A stretch of 63,586 bases of DNA, taken from Paracoccaceae bacterium (lineage in GTDB: Bacteria > Pseudomonadota > Alphaproteobacteria > Rhodobacterales > Rhodobacteraceae). Below the pieces are notes generated by a model. It worked only from the letters and a program-made list of their open reading frames with translations. It was not told where the DNA came from and did no database searches. This document shows, one piece after another, positions 35,097 through 43,779 of this stretch. The translations under genes and the position numbers were made by a program. Where the stretch lies: assembly GCA_019429405.1 (NCBI GenBank), contig JAHYIZ010000013.1, positions 1-63,586 on the forward strand. Direction: 5' to 3'. The first letter of the stretch is position 1. The number at the start of each line of letters is the position of its first letter.

Positions 35097-37028
35097 TCAG
35101 GCGTGTTCCTTGGCGTGGTCGCGGCAGATCGCCTCGGCCTCTTTGCCGTGCAGTTCCTGATAATGGTCGAACTCGGAGTCATACCAGCCGGTGCCCTGCG
35201 TGGCCGTGCCAAGACCCCGCATCAGGTCATCGCGCGACGAGGCTGGCAGCAGCAGCCGCGTCACATCCCAGCCGCGCGCGTCGGGGTTGGGCTCAAAACC
35301 CAGCACCTGGCCCTTGAGCGTGCTGATCAGCGAAACGATCGAGCCAGAAAACACCGAAGGGGCATGAATCTCGACCCGGTCGATCGGTTGCAGCAGCACC
35401 GGAGCGGCCTTCAGCAGCGCCTCGCGGGTGCCCATCTTGGCGGCAGTGCGGAAGGCGTGGTCGGAACTGTCAACCGCGTGGTGTTTGCCATCGGTCAGCG
35501 TGACCGCAACGTCGATCACCTGAAACCCGAGCGGGCCGGACTTGGTCGCATCCACCGCCCCGTCTTCGACCGACGAGATGAAGTTGCGCGGCACCGCGCC
35601 GCCCTTGACCACCTCGTCAAAGGCAAAGCCCGCGCCGCGTTCCTGCGGGCGCACGATCAGCACGACATCGGCGAACTGCCCCGACCCGCCTGATTGCTTG
35701 CGGTGGCGGTAGTGCTCTTCGGCCTGCTGCGAAATGGTTTCGCGGTAGCTGGTGCCGGGGATCTGCTCGGTCACCTTCACGTCGAAATCATCCGAAATGG
35801 TCGCAAGGATACGGCGCAGATGCAGCGGCCCCTGCACCCGCAGGATCGAGTGCCCGGTGTCTTCGTCTTGTGCAACCTCGATGCCAAGGTCGGTCTCTTG
35901 CAGCCGCGCCAGCGCCGTTGAAAGCCGCACCTCGTCGCGCTCGTTGGCGGGCACCAGAAGCCGCGCCAAGGTCGGGCGGTGGCCGCGCACCCACGCGGGG
36001 CAAGCCTGTGTACCCGAAGCGGTAAAGAGCTGACCGGAGTTGAGATGATCGGCCTTGACCGCAATGCCCACGCTGCCTGCGGCCAATGTTGCCGCACCGC
36101 TTACACCCAGCTCGGTCAGGTTGCCGACGTTGCCACCGGCCAGCGCCGTGCCCGCCTTTACGCCATCGGCGAGGGCACGCAGATATACCGCCTTGCCAAG
36201 GTGTTTTTGAAACTCGGCATGAAAGCCCACCGCGACCGCGTCGCCCGCGGGGCTGAGCCGCGCACGCAAGGTTGCGACCGAGGGCGCCTCGTGGCGCAGC
36301 GCCTTCATCAGCCGCATCACTCCGTTCACACGGCTCGCGGCACCCAGATAGGCCGGGATCAGCTTGTTGTCGTTCAGGATATGCGCGGCGGTCTGGAACA
36401 ATACGTTGGTCGGCGGCTCGCGGTCTTCGATCAGCGCTTCCAAAAGGCCGTCATCGAATTCTGAAAGGTGTTCTAGCAATTCGGCGCGGGCGCTGTGTTC
36501 GACCTCGCGCATCGAATCGGGAATTTCCATCATGACCGAGGGCTTGCCCTCTTGGTAATGCCAGGCCCGTTCGGAAATGAGGTCGATCGCGCCCACCACC
36601 ACGCCGCCCTCGCGGATCGGGATTTGGCGCAGAACGAGGTTGTGCTGCGAATAGCCCTGCAAGGCGGCAACGATGTCGTGCACGCGGCCTTGCGGCGCAT
36701 CCATCTTGTTGATGAAAACCAGGCAGGGGGTGCCCGAGTCTTCAATGATGCGCAGATAGGGCGCGGCCAGCACCGCCGCGCCGGGGTCGGAGGGCACACA
36801 CAAAATAGCCGCATCGCTTGCGGCAAGCGCGCTGCCGGTGGTGCCCGAAGGCTCGGCGCTGCCCGCCACATCAAGCGCGCACCATGGTTCATTGAGGAAA
36901 GTAAAACGGGTCAGGGCAAGATTGCCGGCTGTTTCGGTGCGCGGGGTCGCGCAATCAAGCTGGCTCAGCGCCTGAACCAGCGTTGTCTTGCCCGATTGGG
37001 ACGGGCCGAGAACCGTAAAGCATCGCAT
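35097..37028 (-). CDS. Elongation factor G paralogue with degenerate GTPase motifs
   Basis: The 643-residue protein has the full EF-G domain order: G domain (1-260), domain II, domain III, domain IV (GGSGQFADVVLIVRPQ, VKGGAVPRNFISSVEDGAVD) and domain V (RVEIHAPSVFSGSIVSLIST). G1 is intact (LGPSQSGKTT, residues 7-16) and G4 is NKMD. G3, normally DTPGHxDF, reads DVAGSAEPSG and lacks the catalytic His; the G2 RGITI is not recognisable. Being shorter than EF-G (about 700) and so altered, it is probably not the main translocase. A role in ribosome recycling, stress or antibiotic protection is possible. The ATG at 37028 gives the family start. Upstream (37029-37243) I see nothing. Confidence 0.85.
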   Translation of the reverse strand: MRCFTVLGPSQSGKTTLVQALSQLDCATPRTETAGNLALTRFTFLNEPWCALDVAGSAEPSGTTGSALAASDAAILCVPSDPGAAVLAAPYLRIIEDSGTPCLVFINKMDAPQGRVHDIVAALQGYSQHNLVLRQIPIREGGVVVGAIDLISERAWHYQEGKPSVMMEIPDSMREVEHSARAELLEHLSEFDDGLLEALIEDREPPTNVLFQTAAHILNDNKLIPAYLGAASRVNGVMRLMKALRHEAPSVATLRARLSPAGDAVAVGFHAEFQKHLGKAVYLRALADGVKAGTALAGGNVGNLTELGVSGAATLAAGSVGIAVKADHLNSGQLFTASGTQACPAWVRGHRPTLARLLVPANERDEVRLSTALARLQETDLGIEVAQDEDTGHSILRVQGPLHLRRILATISDDFDVKVTEQIPGTSYRETISQQAEEHYRHRKQSGGSGQFADVVLIVRPQERGAGFAFDEVVKGGAVPRNFISSVEDGAVDATKSGPLGFQVIDVAVTLTDGKHHAVDSSDHAFRTAAKMGTREALLKAAPVLLQPIDRVEIHAPSVFSGSIVSLISTLKGQVLGFEPNPDARGWDVTRLLLPASSRDDLMRGLGTATQGTGWYDSEFDHYQELHGKEAEAICRDHAKEHA

Positions 37029-37243
37029 CCGAAAAAACCCTCCTGTCTGTCCGGGGCCACGCTGCGGCGCCGGGCGGGGTTCGGGTCGGACTGCGGCCTT
37101 TGCCCCGATTGCCTGAGGCCGCCACCGTTGCGGCCTGCCCTGACAATTGCATGCGCCAGCGGCACGGGCAACTGCTGACAAGCCTTGTTCCGGGCTTTGG
37201 GCGCGCCCGCGACAATCGGTCCGGGTCAGCGATGCACCGGGCC

Positions 37244-38077
37244 TCAGCCCTCGGCCAGCCCTTCGCGCAGCGCCGCCTGATCAACGTCGCGGCCCGAAAA
37301 GAGATGCCAGGCATGCACCCCTTGCCAGAAGAACAGCGCCTCGCCCGTCACCAGCGTCAGACCGGCCTCGGCGGCATCGCGCAAAAACTCGGTCTGCGGC
37401 GGCGTGTAGACGGCATCAAAGGCCCAGCGCGCATCGACAAGCGCAGGCAGGGCAAAGACCGTGCCGTCATGCCCGACCATGCCCACCGGAGTACCGTTTA
37501 CCAGCCCCTCGGCGCCCGCAGATGCTTCGGCGGCGGTGTCGAACACCGCAACCTCCAGATCGGGGGCGGCGGCGCCGAGCGCCTTCGCCAGCGCCTCGGC
37601 CTTGGGTCGGATCAGGTCCATCAGCCGCAGCTGCCGAACCCCGAGCGCCACCAGACCAAAAGCGATCGCCCGGCCCACACCGCCGGTGCCGATCAGGCAG
37701 GTTGAACCCGGCAGGGCATCGCCGCGCACCGCGCGATAGGCGGCGATAAAGCCAGAATAATCCGTGTTGTAGCCCTGCGCGCCCGCCTCAGTGAACAGCA
37801 CCGTATTCACCGCCCCCATCGCCGCCACCAGCGGGTCGGCGATGGCGACCTTCGGCACCACCCTTTCCTTATAGGGATAAGTGATGTTGAGGCCCCGGTA
37901 ACCCTCAGCCCGCGCGCGTTCAAACACCGCGTCGAAATCGAGCCCAATATCGCGCGGCACCAGACGGTCATAGCGCACCGCCAGCCCGAACTGCGCCCCC
38001 GCCAGCGCATGCAGGCGCGGCGAGCGTGATTTGGCGATATTGTCGCCGATCAGGCCAAGCAAAAGATCGGGTTTCAT
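37244..38077 (-). CDS. aroE: Shikimate dehydrogenase paralogue, probably catabolic (NAD-type)
   Basis: The 277-residue protein has AroE features: substrate site SRSPRLH, Lys in NITYPYKERVV, Asp in YNTDYSGFIAAY, glycine loop IGTGGVGRAIAFG. After the second Rossmann strand it reads LMDLIRPKAEAL, with Asp where NADP-dependent biosynthetic AroE has Asn-Arg-Thr; this favours NAD, as in quinate/shikimate dehydrogenases. It lies 11 bp downstream of the MhpD-like hydratase gene, opposite lacI. Together with the second copy at 49146 and aroQ it suggests hydroaromatic catabolism. Substrate (quinate, shikimate or an analogue) is inferred. Confidence 0.85.
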   Translation of the reverse strand: MKPDLLLGLIGDNIAKSRSPRLHALAGAQFGLAVRYDRLVPRDIGLDFDAVFERARAEGYRGLNITYPYKERVVPKVAIADPLVAAMGAVNTVLFTEAGAQGYNTDYSGFIAAYRAVRGDALPGSTCLIGTGGVGRAIAFGLVALGVRQLRLMDLIRPKAEALAKALGAAAPDLEVAVFDTAAEASAGAEGLVNGTPVGMVGHDGTVFALPALVDARWAFDAVYTPPQTEFLRDAAEAGLTLVTGEALFFWQGVHAWHLFSGRDVDQAALREGLAEG

Positions 38078-38088
38078 GATGGTGCCTT

Positions 38089-38886
38089 TCAGGCGAAGGT
38101 CAGTGTGATGGCGCCGAGCGCGCCGAAATCGGCCTTGAGCGTGCTTCCCGAAGGCGTCGGCAGTGTGTCGGTGGCCGAACCTACGGTGATGGCCATGCCC
38201 GCGCTTAGGCCGATGCCGCGCGCGCCCAGATGGTTGATGACATCGGCCAGCGCCGCGTAAGGTGCTGCGCGGAACTCTGGCGGGGCTTGCGGTGCGGGCG
38301 GGCCATCGTTCAGCGTCAGTGCGACCGGGTGATGAAGGTAGTCCACGCGGTCCGGCTGCGCGATTTCGGGCCCGATAACCAGCGCCGCGCCGCTGCCGTT
38401 ATCAGCCAGCCCCAGCAATCCGCCCTCGGCACCCCAAGGCGCGGCCTCGGCGTAGCGCGAGGCGACAAGCTCAATCGCGATATGCACGCGCACCAGCGGC
38501 GCAATTTCGGCTACGCTACGCGGGCCCACAGCCGGCAGATCGGCGGCAAGCACGAAGGCAAATTCGGGCTCGGCGCGGGCTTGGGTATAGTCGGCGGCGG
38601 GCAGCACCAGATCTGCACCAAAGAACAGGCGCGGCGCAAATACCCGGCCGGTAATCAGGCCGTCTTGCCCGTCGCGGGCGCGCATGCCTGCCGATGTAGC
38701 GCCCGCCTTCCAGCCAGCGACCGGGTCGCCGATCAATTCGGCAATGCGCGCCTGCGCGGCATAGGCCTCGGTTCGGTCACGCGGACGATCATTGGGCGCG
38801 GGCAGCGGAATTGCACGCCCCGACGACCAGGCAGCCGCCAGCAGAACGGCCAGATGTTCCATCGCGTCGCGTCGGTCGGGTGTCAT
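38089..38886 (-). CDS. 2-keto-4-pentenoate hydratase family (MhpD-like)
   Basis: The 265-residue protein belongs to the fumarylacetoacetate-hydrolase-like hydratases, which add water to 2-oxopent-4-enoate-type compounds or decarboxylate oxo-acids. Evidence is GDPVAGWKAGATSAGMRARD, the metal-binding PEFAFVLAADLP and ELVASRY, and the C-terminal GMAITVGSATDTLPTPSGST. The ATG at 38886 has GAGG before it. It shares a divergent promoter with lacI, containing a TTGATGCATCAT operator. The 4-hydroxy-2-oxo acid it could form would suit the HpaI aldolase encoded nearby. Confidence 0.85.
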   Translation of the reverse strand: MTPDRRDAMEHLAVLLAAAWSSGRAIPLPAPNDRPRDRTEAYAAQARIAELIGDPVAGWKAGATSAGMRARDGQDGLITGRVFAPRLFFGADLVLPAADYTQARAEPEFAFVLAADLPAVGPRSVAEIAPLVRVHIAIELVASRYAEAAPWGAEGGLLGLADNGSGAALVIGPEIAQPDRVDYLHHPVALTLNDGPPAPQAPPEFRAAPYAALADVINHLGARGIGLSAGMAITVGSATDTLPTPSGSTLKADFGALGAITLTFA

Positions 38887-39009
38887 CGGAATCCTCGCAA
38901 GCCATTTTCGCTGCATTTAGAGCCGATAGGGGCTGGCTGTCACGCAAGGTGACACCGGCAACCACGCAAGCCATGCACCGAATTCCAGAAACCTTGCCAT
39001 ATTCTTCAT

Positions 39010-39021
39010 TTGATGCATCAT
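39010..39021. promoter_or_regulatory. LacI-type operator, site 1 (TTGATGCATCAT)
   Basis: A 10-bp perfect palindrome TGATGCATCA (39011-39020) flanked by T on each side, 7 bp before the lacI ATG and 123 bp before the divergent hydratase start. A weak -35 TTGCCA (38994-38999) with 17-bp spacing would place a -10 over the palindrome. Autoregulation of lacI and control of the hydratase-aroE unit are likely. The same motif recurs at 40087 and 46053. Confidence 0.7.
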
Positions 39022-39028
39022 AGCTGCG

Positions 39029-40072
39029 ATGACAGACACCACGCCCACCAAACCCCGTATCGCAGACATCGCGCTTCATGCCGGGGTCGGCACCGCCACC
39101 GTGGACCGCGTGCTGAACGGCCGCACCGGCGTCAAACCCGCGACCGTGGCGCGTGTGCAGGCGGCGGCGCGCTGGTTGGCAGAAAGCGGCGCGCGGCCGC
39201 GATTGCAGCCGATGGCGCCGCCCGGCCTTGCGCTGCGCGCGTTTCTGGGCGGCCCGCCGGGTTTTGCCAATGAGATCTTGATGCGCGATCTGCACAGCGC
39301 CGCGCGTGACCTTGGTCTGCATCTGCGCGGCGATTTCATCCGCCGCACCGATGCTGCCGCGCTGTCGGCAGCGCTCGACGCCTGCCTTGACGATGGCACC
39401 GCCGGGGTGATCGTGCAGGCGGTTGAACACCCTTCGGTGCGCGACGCGGTGCAGCGCCTGCAACACAAGCGAATTCCCGTGGTGACAGCGCTGACGACCC
39501 TGCCGGGCATCGAAGGCCTCGGTTCGGTCGGCCTCGACAACCGCACGGCAGGCCGCGCCGCCGGGCAAATGCTGGGCCTGCTCTGCCATGGCGAAGGGGA
39601 AATAGCTGTTTTCTATACCAATTCCTTATACCGCAGCCTTGAAGAGCGCGAAGGCGGGTTTCGCAGCCTGCTGCGCAAAGACTTTCCAGGCATCACGCTG
39701 GTCGAAAGCCTTTCGACCTTTGATACGCCCGAGACCTGCTACCGCGTCACGCGCGAGCTGCTGGCGCGCCGCCCCAACCTGCGCGGCATCTGCAACCTTG
39801 CCGCCGGCAACCGTGGCATCGAGCGCGCGCTGCTTGATGCCGGCCGCGCGGGTAAGCTGGTTTACGTCGCCTTCAACCTCACCCCGCTTTCGCGGCAGGC
39901 GCTGATTGACGGCACCATGAGCGCAGTGATCCATCAAGACATGGGCCGCATTGCCCGCACCTGCGTGCGCGCGGTGCTCGATCTGCTGAGCGGCCAAGCG
40001 CCGGGCGCAGCCCCGATTCCCGCCGAGATCATATTGCGCGAAAATCTGCGCGAAATCGGTTCCAGCGACTAA
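39029..40072 (+). CDS. LacI-family transcriptional regulator
   Basis: The 347-residue protein has an N-terminal LacI helix-turn-helix (RIADIALHAGVGTATVDRVL followed by NGRTGVKPATVARV) and a periplasmic-binding-like effector domain. The variant VDRVLNGR in place of VSRVLNG is found in a LacI subgroup. TTGATGCATCA palindromes flank the gene on both sides and recur upstream of aroQ, making it the probable regulator of the whole locus. The inducer is unknown; a hydroaromatic acid or an intermediate is a reasonable guess. Confidence 0.88.
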   Translation: MTDTTPTKPRIADIALHAGVGTATVDRVLNGRTGVKPATVARVQAAARWLAESGARPRLQPMAPPGLALRAFLGGPPGFANEILMRDLHSAARDLGLHLRGDFIRRTDAAALSAALDACLDDGTAGVIVQAVEHPSVRDAVQRLQHKRIPVVTALTTLPGIEGLGSVGLDNRTAGRAAGQMLGLLCHGEGEIAVFYTNSLYRSLEEREGGFRSLLRKDFPGITLVESLSTFDTPETCYRVTRELLARRPNLRGICNLAAGNRGIERALLDAGRAGKLVYVAFNLTPLSRQALIDGTMSAVIHQDMGRIARTCVRAVLDLLSGQAPGAAPIPAEIILRENLREIGSSD

Positions 40073-40086
40073 CCGGCACGCCAACT

Positions 40087-40098
40087 TTGATGCATCAA
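40087..40098. promoter_or_regulatory. LacI-type operator, site 2 (TTGATGCATCAA)
   Basis: A perfect 12-bp palindrome 14 bp past the lacI stop and 119 bp before the ketopantoate-reductase-like gene. The next 20 bp contain a further TGATGCC..GGCATG imperfect dyad. It should control the three-gene unit starting at 40218. Confidence 0.7.
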
Positions 40099-40217
40099 CT
40101 GATGCCTAATGGCATGCAACCGCGCTTTTCCGCATCCGCCACCAGCAAACCCGCGCACGAATAATTGGGTCCACCCGCGACTTGCCGTAACGATGGGCGC
40201 ATCAAGAGGAGGGTGCC

Positions 40218-41150
40218 ATGCGGATAGCAGTTCTCGGCGCGGGGTCGCTTGGGTCGGTGTTTGGCGGGCATCTGGCCGAGGCCGGGCATGACGTCACGCT
40301 GATCAACCGCAGCCCCGCCTATGTCGATGCCGTGCGCGCGCGCGGGCTGCGGCTTTGCGAAGGCGGCGACAGCCGCGCCATAGGCACTTCTGCCGCCACT
40401 ACCGCCGAGGGCCTTGGCGCGGTCGATCTGCTTATCGTGCTCGTCAAGTCGACCGCGACCGAGGCCGCGCTCGGGGCCAACCGCGCGCTTGTCGGGCCGC
40501 AAACCTGGGTGGTTTCCCTGCAAAACGGCATCGGGCATGAAGAAATTCTTGCCCGTTTTGCCGCGCCGAGCCGGGTCTTGATCGGCAAGACCTATGTTGG
40601 CGGCCTCATGACCGCGCCGGGCGAAGTCACCGCTGGCACCCGCGGCAAGGCAACCTATTTCGGCAGCCCTGACGGCCAGAACTCCGCCGAAGTCACGGCG
40701 CTGGCGCGGGTGTTCACGCAAGCGGGCCTGCACACGCAAGCCCGCGCCGACATTCAGACCGTTATCTGGGACAAGCTGCTGGTAAACGTGGCCACCGGCG
40801 CGCTCAGCGCCATTACCCGCCTGCCCTATGGCGCGCTCTATGCAGTGCCCGAGGTGGCCGCGACCGCGCAGGCCGCTGTGGCCGAGGCGATGGCGGTGGC
40901 GCAGGCGCAGGGCGTGGCGCTTGGCTTCACGTCGCCTGAGGGGCCTTGGCTAAAGGCCGCCGAGGGCCTGCCGCCCGAATTCAAGGCCTCGATGTTGCAG
41001 AGCATCGAGCGCGGCCAGCCCACCGAGATCGATTTCATCAATGGGGCCGTGGCGCGATATGGCGCGCGCTTCGCCATACCCACGCCGGTCAACGCAACAC
41101 TTGTGGCCGCGGTCAAAGGCATTGAGGCCGGGCTGAAAGGAGCCGAATGA
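40218..41150 (+). CDS. Ketopantoate reductase-like dehydrogenase (PanE/ApbA family)
   Basis: The 310-residue protein has the Rossmann start MRIAVLGAGSLGSVFGGHLA, the catalytic Lys in IVLVKSTATEAAL, SLQNGIGHEEI and the C-terminal helical domain with WDKLLVNVATGALSAITRLP and EIDFINGAV. PanE reduces 2-dehydropantoate in CoA synthesis, but this copy sits in a catabolic locus ahead of MaoC and CaiB genes with a 4-bp overlap. It more likely reduces or oxidises another 2-oxo/2-hydroxy acid. GAGGAGGG precedes the ATG. Confidence 0.85.
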   Translation: MRIAVLGAGSLGSVFGGHLAEAGHDVTLINRSPAYVDAVRARGLRLCEGGDSRAIGTSAATTAEGLGAVDLLIVLVKSTATEAALGANRALVGPQTWVVSLQNGIGHEEILARFAAPSRVLIGKTYVGGLMTAPGEVTAGTRGKATYFGSPDGQNSAEVTALARVFTQAGLHTQARADIQTVIWDKLLVNVATGALSAITRLPYGALYAVPEVAATAQAAVAEAMAVAQAQGVALGFTSPEGPWLKAAEGLPPEFKASMLQSIERGQPTEIDFINGAVARYGARFAIPTPVNATLVAAVKGIEAGLKGAE

Positions 41151-41602
41151 AAGAGCTTTATTTTGATGAGGTTGCGCTCGGCGACGCGGGCACTTCCGAG
41201 TCGGTCACGGTAACCTCGGAAATGATCATGGCCTATGCCAACCTGACCGGCGACCATACGCCGGTGCACACCGATGAGGCCTTCGCGCGCGCGTCTGCCT
41301 TTGGCCAGCGGGTGGCGCACGGGCTTTTGGGCTTGTCACTGGCCGACGGCATGAAGACGACCGCGAGTTTGCGCTTCGTGCCCGGCATGTCGCTGGGCTG
41401 GGCCTGGGATTTCAGGCTGCCGATCTGCATCGGCGACGCGCTGCATGTGCGCTTTCACGTCGCTGAACGGCGCGAAACGCGCAAGCCGGGCTGGGGCATC
41501 GTGCATCTGGACAGCCAGCTTATCAATCAAAAGGGCGAGGTGGTGCAGGAGGGTGTGCACAAGCTGATGCTGCCCAAACGGCCCGAAGGAGACACGAAAT
41601 GA
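41147..41602 (+). CDS. MaoC-like hot-dog dehydratase
   Basis: The 151-residue protein has the hydratase-2 motif region MAYANLTGDHTPVHTDEAFA (Asp and His of the catalytic pair), then GQRVAHGLLGLSLADGM. Such single hot-dog proteins hydrate or dehydrate CoA-thioesters such as mesaconyl-CoA or enoyl-CoA. It overlaps the genes on either side by 4 bp, so it works with the PanE-like and CoA-transferase proteins. Confidence 0.88.
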   Translation: MKELYFDEVALGDAGTSESVTVTSEMIMAYANLTGDHTPVHTDEAFARASAFGQRVAHGLLGLSLADGMKTTASLRFVPGMSLGWAWDFRLPICIGDALHVRFHVAERRETRKPGWGIVHLDSQLINQKGEVVQEGVHKLMLPKRPEGDTK

Positions 41603-42807
41603 CCCAGCCGCTGCCGCTGAAAGGCATCAAGGTAATCGACTACAGCCACTTTCTGGCGGGCCCCTTCATATCGCGCAGCCTTGCGGCACTTGGCGCCGAC
41701 GTGATCAAGGTCGAGCGCCCGCGCGAGGGGGATGCCGGGCGGCAATCACCGACCATTGCGGGCGGCATCTCTGGCTATTTTCTGCAACAGAACATGGGCA
41801 AACGTGGCCTTTGCCTTGATCTGCGCCAGCCGGCGGCGCGCGATCTGATGGCGCGGCTGGTTGCAAAAGCCGATGTTTTTGTTGAAAATTATCGCCCCGG
41901 CGCGTTGGCGAAACTGGGCCTTGGCTACGCCAAGCTGGCGCGCAGCAACCCCGGCCTTGTCTATTGCTCGGTCTCGGCGTTCGGTCACACCGGCCCCTTG
42001 TCGGAACGCCCCGGCTTTGGCCTTATTGCCGAGGCGATGTCGGGTGCAATGTCGATCATCGGCACGCCGGGCGAGGCACCGCCGCTGTTCCGCATGCCGC
42101 TGGCCGACATGTACACCGGAATTCATGGCGTTGCGGGCATCGTTGCGGCACTGTATGGGCGCCGCGAAACCGGGCGCGGCCAGCATATCGACCTTGCGCT
42201 CTATGATTGCATGGTCTCGATGCACGATTATGCGGTGCAGGGGTATCTGATGTCGGGCGGCACAGAGCTGCCGCAACAAACCGGGCAAGATCTGCCCTCG
42301 TCCACCATCTACGGCGTGTTTTCGGCACGCGACGGGCACTTGGTCATTGCCGCTCAGGTCGATGACACATGGCTGAAGCTGGCGCGGCTGATCGGCGGCG
42401 AGGCGCTGGCGGCCGACCCCCGCTTTCACGGCGCGGCCAACCGCAACGCCAATCGCGAAGCGGCCCTTGCAGCGGTGCGCGCGTGGTGCGCGGGCCAGCC
42501 AGACCGCGCCACCTGCCTTGCCGCGCTTGACGCCGCAGGCGTGCCCGCCGCCCCGGTGCAGACGATCGATGAAGTGGTCGCCGACCCGCAGATCGCGGCG
42601 CGCGGGATGATCATTGAACAGCAGCACCCGACCCTTGGGCCGGTGCGGCTGCCGAACCTTCCATTTCACTTTTCCGACTATTCGATGCCCGTTCCCACGG
42701 TCGCACCTGCCCTTGGCGAGCATAATTCCAACATTGCCGCCGAACTCGGCTTCAGTGACGCCGAGATCGCCGAAATGCAGCGAAGCGGGGCGCTCTACTC
42801 GGCCTAG
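41599..42807 (+). CDS. CaiB/BaiF-family CoA transferase
   Basis: The 402-residue class III CoA transferase begins LPLKGIKVIDYSHFLAGPFI. It contains ALGADVIKVERPREGDAGR, VFVENYRPGALAKLGLGYAK and the catalytic Asp in MPLADMYTGIHGVAGIVAAL. It moves CoA between carboxylic acids, giving the MaoC enzyme its thioester substrate. The start overlaps maoC by 4 bp and the stop overlaps the convergent AEC transporter gene by 4 bp. Substrates are unknown; C4-C6 dicarboxylic or hydroxy acids are common for the family. Confidence 0.9.
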   Translation: MTQPLPLKGIKVIDYSHFLAGPFISRSLAALGADVIKVERPREGDAGRQSPTIAGGISGYFLQQNMGKRGLCLDLRQPAARDLMARLVAKADVFVENYRPGALAKLGLGYAKLARSNPGLVYCSVSAFGHTGPLSERPGFGLIAEAMSGAMSIIGTPGEAPPLFRMPLADMYTGIHGVAGIVAALYGRRETGRGQHIDLALYDCMVSMHDYAVQGYLMSGGTELPQQTGQDLPSSTIYGVFSARDGHLVIAAQVDDTWLKLARLIGGEALAADPRFHGAANRNANREAALAAVRAWCAGQPDRATCLAALDAAGVPAAPVQTIDEVVADPQIAARGMIIEQQHPTLGPVRLPNLPFHFSDYSMPVPTVAPALGEHNSNIAAELGFSDAEIAEMQRSGALYSA

Positions 42808-43730
42808 CCAAGCAACGCCAACAGCCCTGACACGGTGAGGAATGAGACCACGGTTGCGACGATGAGCGCCGAGGCCGACATCGCCTCATTGCCCCAGCGC
42901 AGGCCAAAAAGTGCATACGTGCTCATCATCGGCACCGATGCAATCAGCACGCCCGAAATCAAAAGCGCCGGGGCGGGCGGACCAAAGAGGTAAAGCCCGG
43001 CCAGAACCGCCAGCGGATGCAGCACAATTTTGCCCAGAACTACCCGCGCCACGGCCCCCAATTCAACGCCGGCGGGCGGCAGGTCGGCCACCGCCGAACC
43101 AATAACCAGCAGCGCCACCGGCGCCGCGACCGGGGCAAGCATGCCAAGCACCCCCATAACCGCCGACGGCAGCACCAGCCCGGTCAGCGAGGCCGCGACC
43201 CCCGCCAGCACCGCCATCAGCAGCGGGTTGCGCGCCATGCCGCCCAATGTGCGCGTAAGTGCGGCCATGCGCCCGCCACCGCCAGATGCCTCGGCCAGAA
43301 CCACCGCCAACGGCAAGATCAGGATGTTTTCCACCAGCATTGCCATCGCAAAGGCTTGCAAGGCCACCTCGCCCACCAAAATCGCCGCCACGGGCATGCC
43401 CAGATAGGCCGAGTTCGAACACGACATGCCAAGCGCCTCAAGTGCCGCCTGCGGCATCGATCGGCGCAAGGGCCCCAGCGCCAGAGCAAAGCCCGCGGCG
43501 AAAATCACCAGTGAGCCCGCCGTATAGCCCGCCATGAAATCCCATCGCAGGGTTTCGGCCAAGGGCGCGCGCGCCAGTGCCACGAAGATCAGCGCGGGCA
43601 TCGCCACGCGCAGCACCACGCGGCCGATTGCGCGCATATCGTCACGCGCAACATAGCCGACCTTGGCCACGACAAAGCCAAGCGCAATCAACAGGTAAAT
43701 CGGCAGCGTCAGGGCGAATACCGCCAGCAT
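42804..43730 (-). CDS. AEC-family (auxin efflux carrier-like) transporter
   Basis: The 308-residue protein has about ten membrane helices in two inverted repeats, with the family start VFALTLPIYLLIALGFVVAK, the conserved SNSAYLGMPVAA and VLASVPMMSTYAL-like crossover. AEC proteins carry malate, malonate or other organic acids. It lies 49 bp after the hpaI stop on the same strand. A UUCG-type hairpin in that gap includes the only plausible ribosome site, which may limit its translation. Confidence 0.87.
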   Translation of the reverse strand: MLAVFALTLPIYLLIALGFVVAKVGYVARDDMRAIGRVVLRVAMPALIFVALARAPLAETLRWDFMAGYTAGSLVIFAAGFALALGPLRRSMPQAALEALGMSCSNSAYLGMPVAAILVGEVALQAFAMAMLVENILILPLAVVLAEASGGGGRMAALTRTLGGMARNPLLMAVLAGVAASLTGLVLPSAVMGVLGMLAPVAAPVALLVIGSAVADLPPAGVELGAVARVVLGKIVLHPLAVLAGLYLFGPPAPALLISGVLIASVPMMSTYALFGLRWGNEAMSASALIVATVVSFLTVSGLLALLG

Positions 43731-43732
43731 CA

Positions 43733-43750
43733 GCGCCCCCGAAGGGGCGC
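43733..43750 (-). terminator. GCGCCCC-UUCG-GGGGCGC hairpin between the HpaI-aldolase and AEC genes
   Basis: On the minus strand the sequence folds into a 7-bp GC stem closed by a C(UUCG)G tetraloop, an exceptionally stable RNA hairpin. It lies 29 bp after the aldolase gene stop and 2 bp before the AEC transporter ATG. The GGGGCG purine run that would be the AEC ribosome site is inside the 3' arm. It may terminate the aldolase transcript, mask AEC translation, or both. Confidence 0.5.
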
Positions 43751-43779
43751 CGACCGCGCGCGATCAGGGCGTGAAACGC

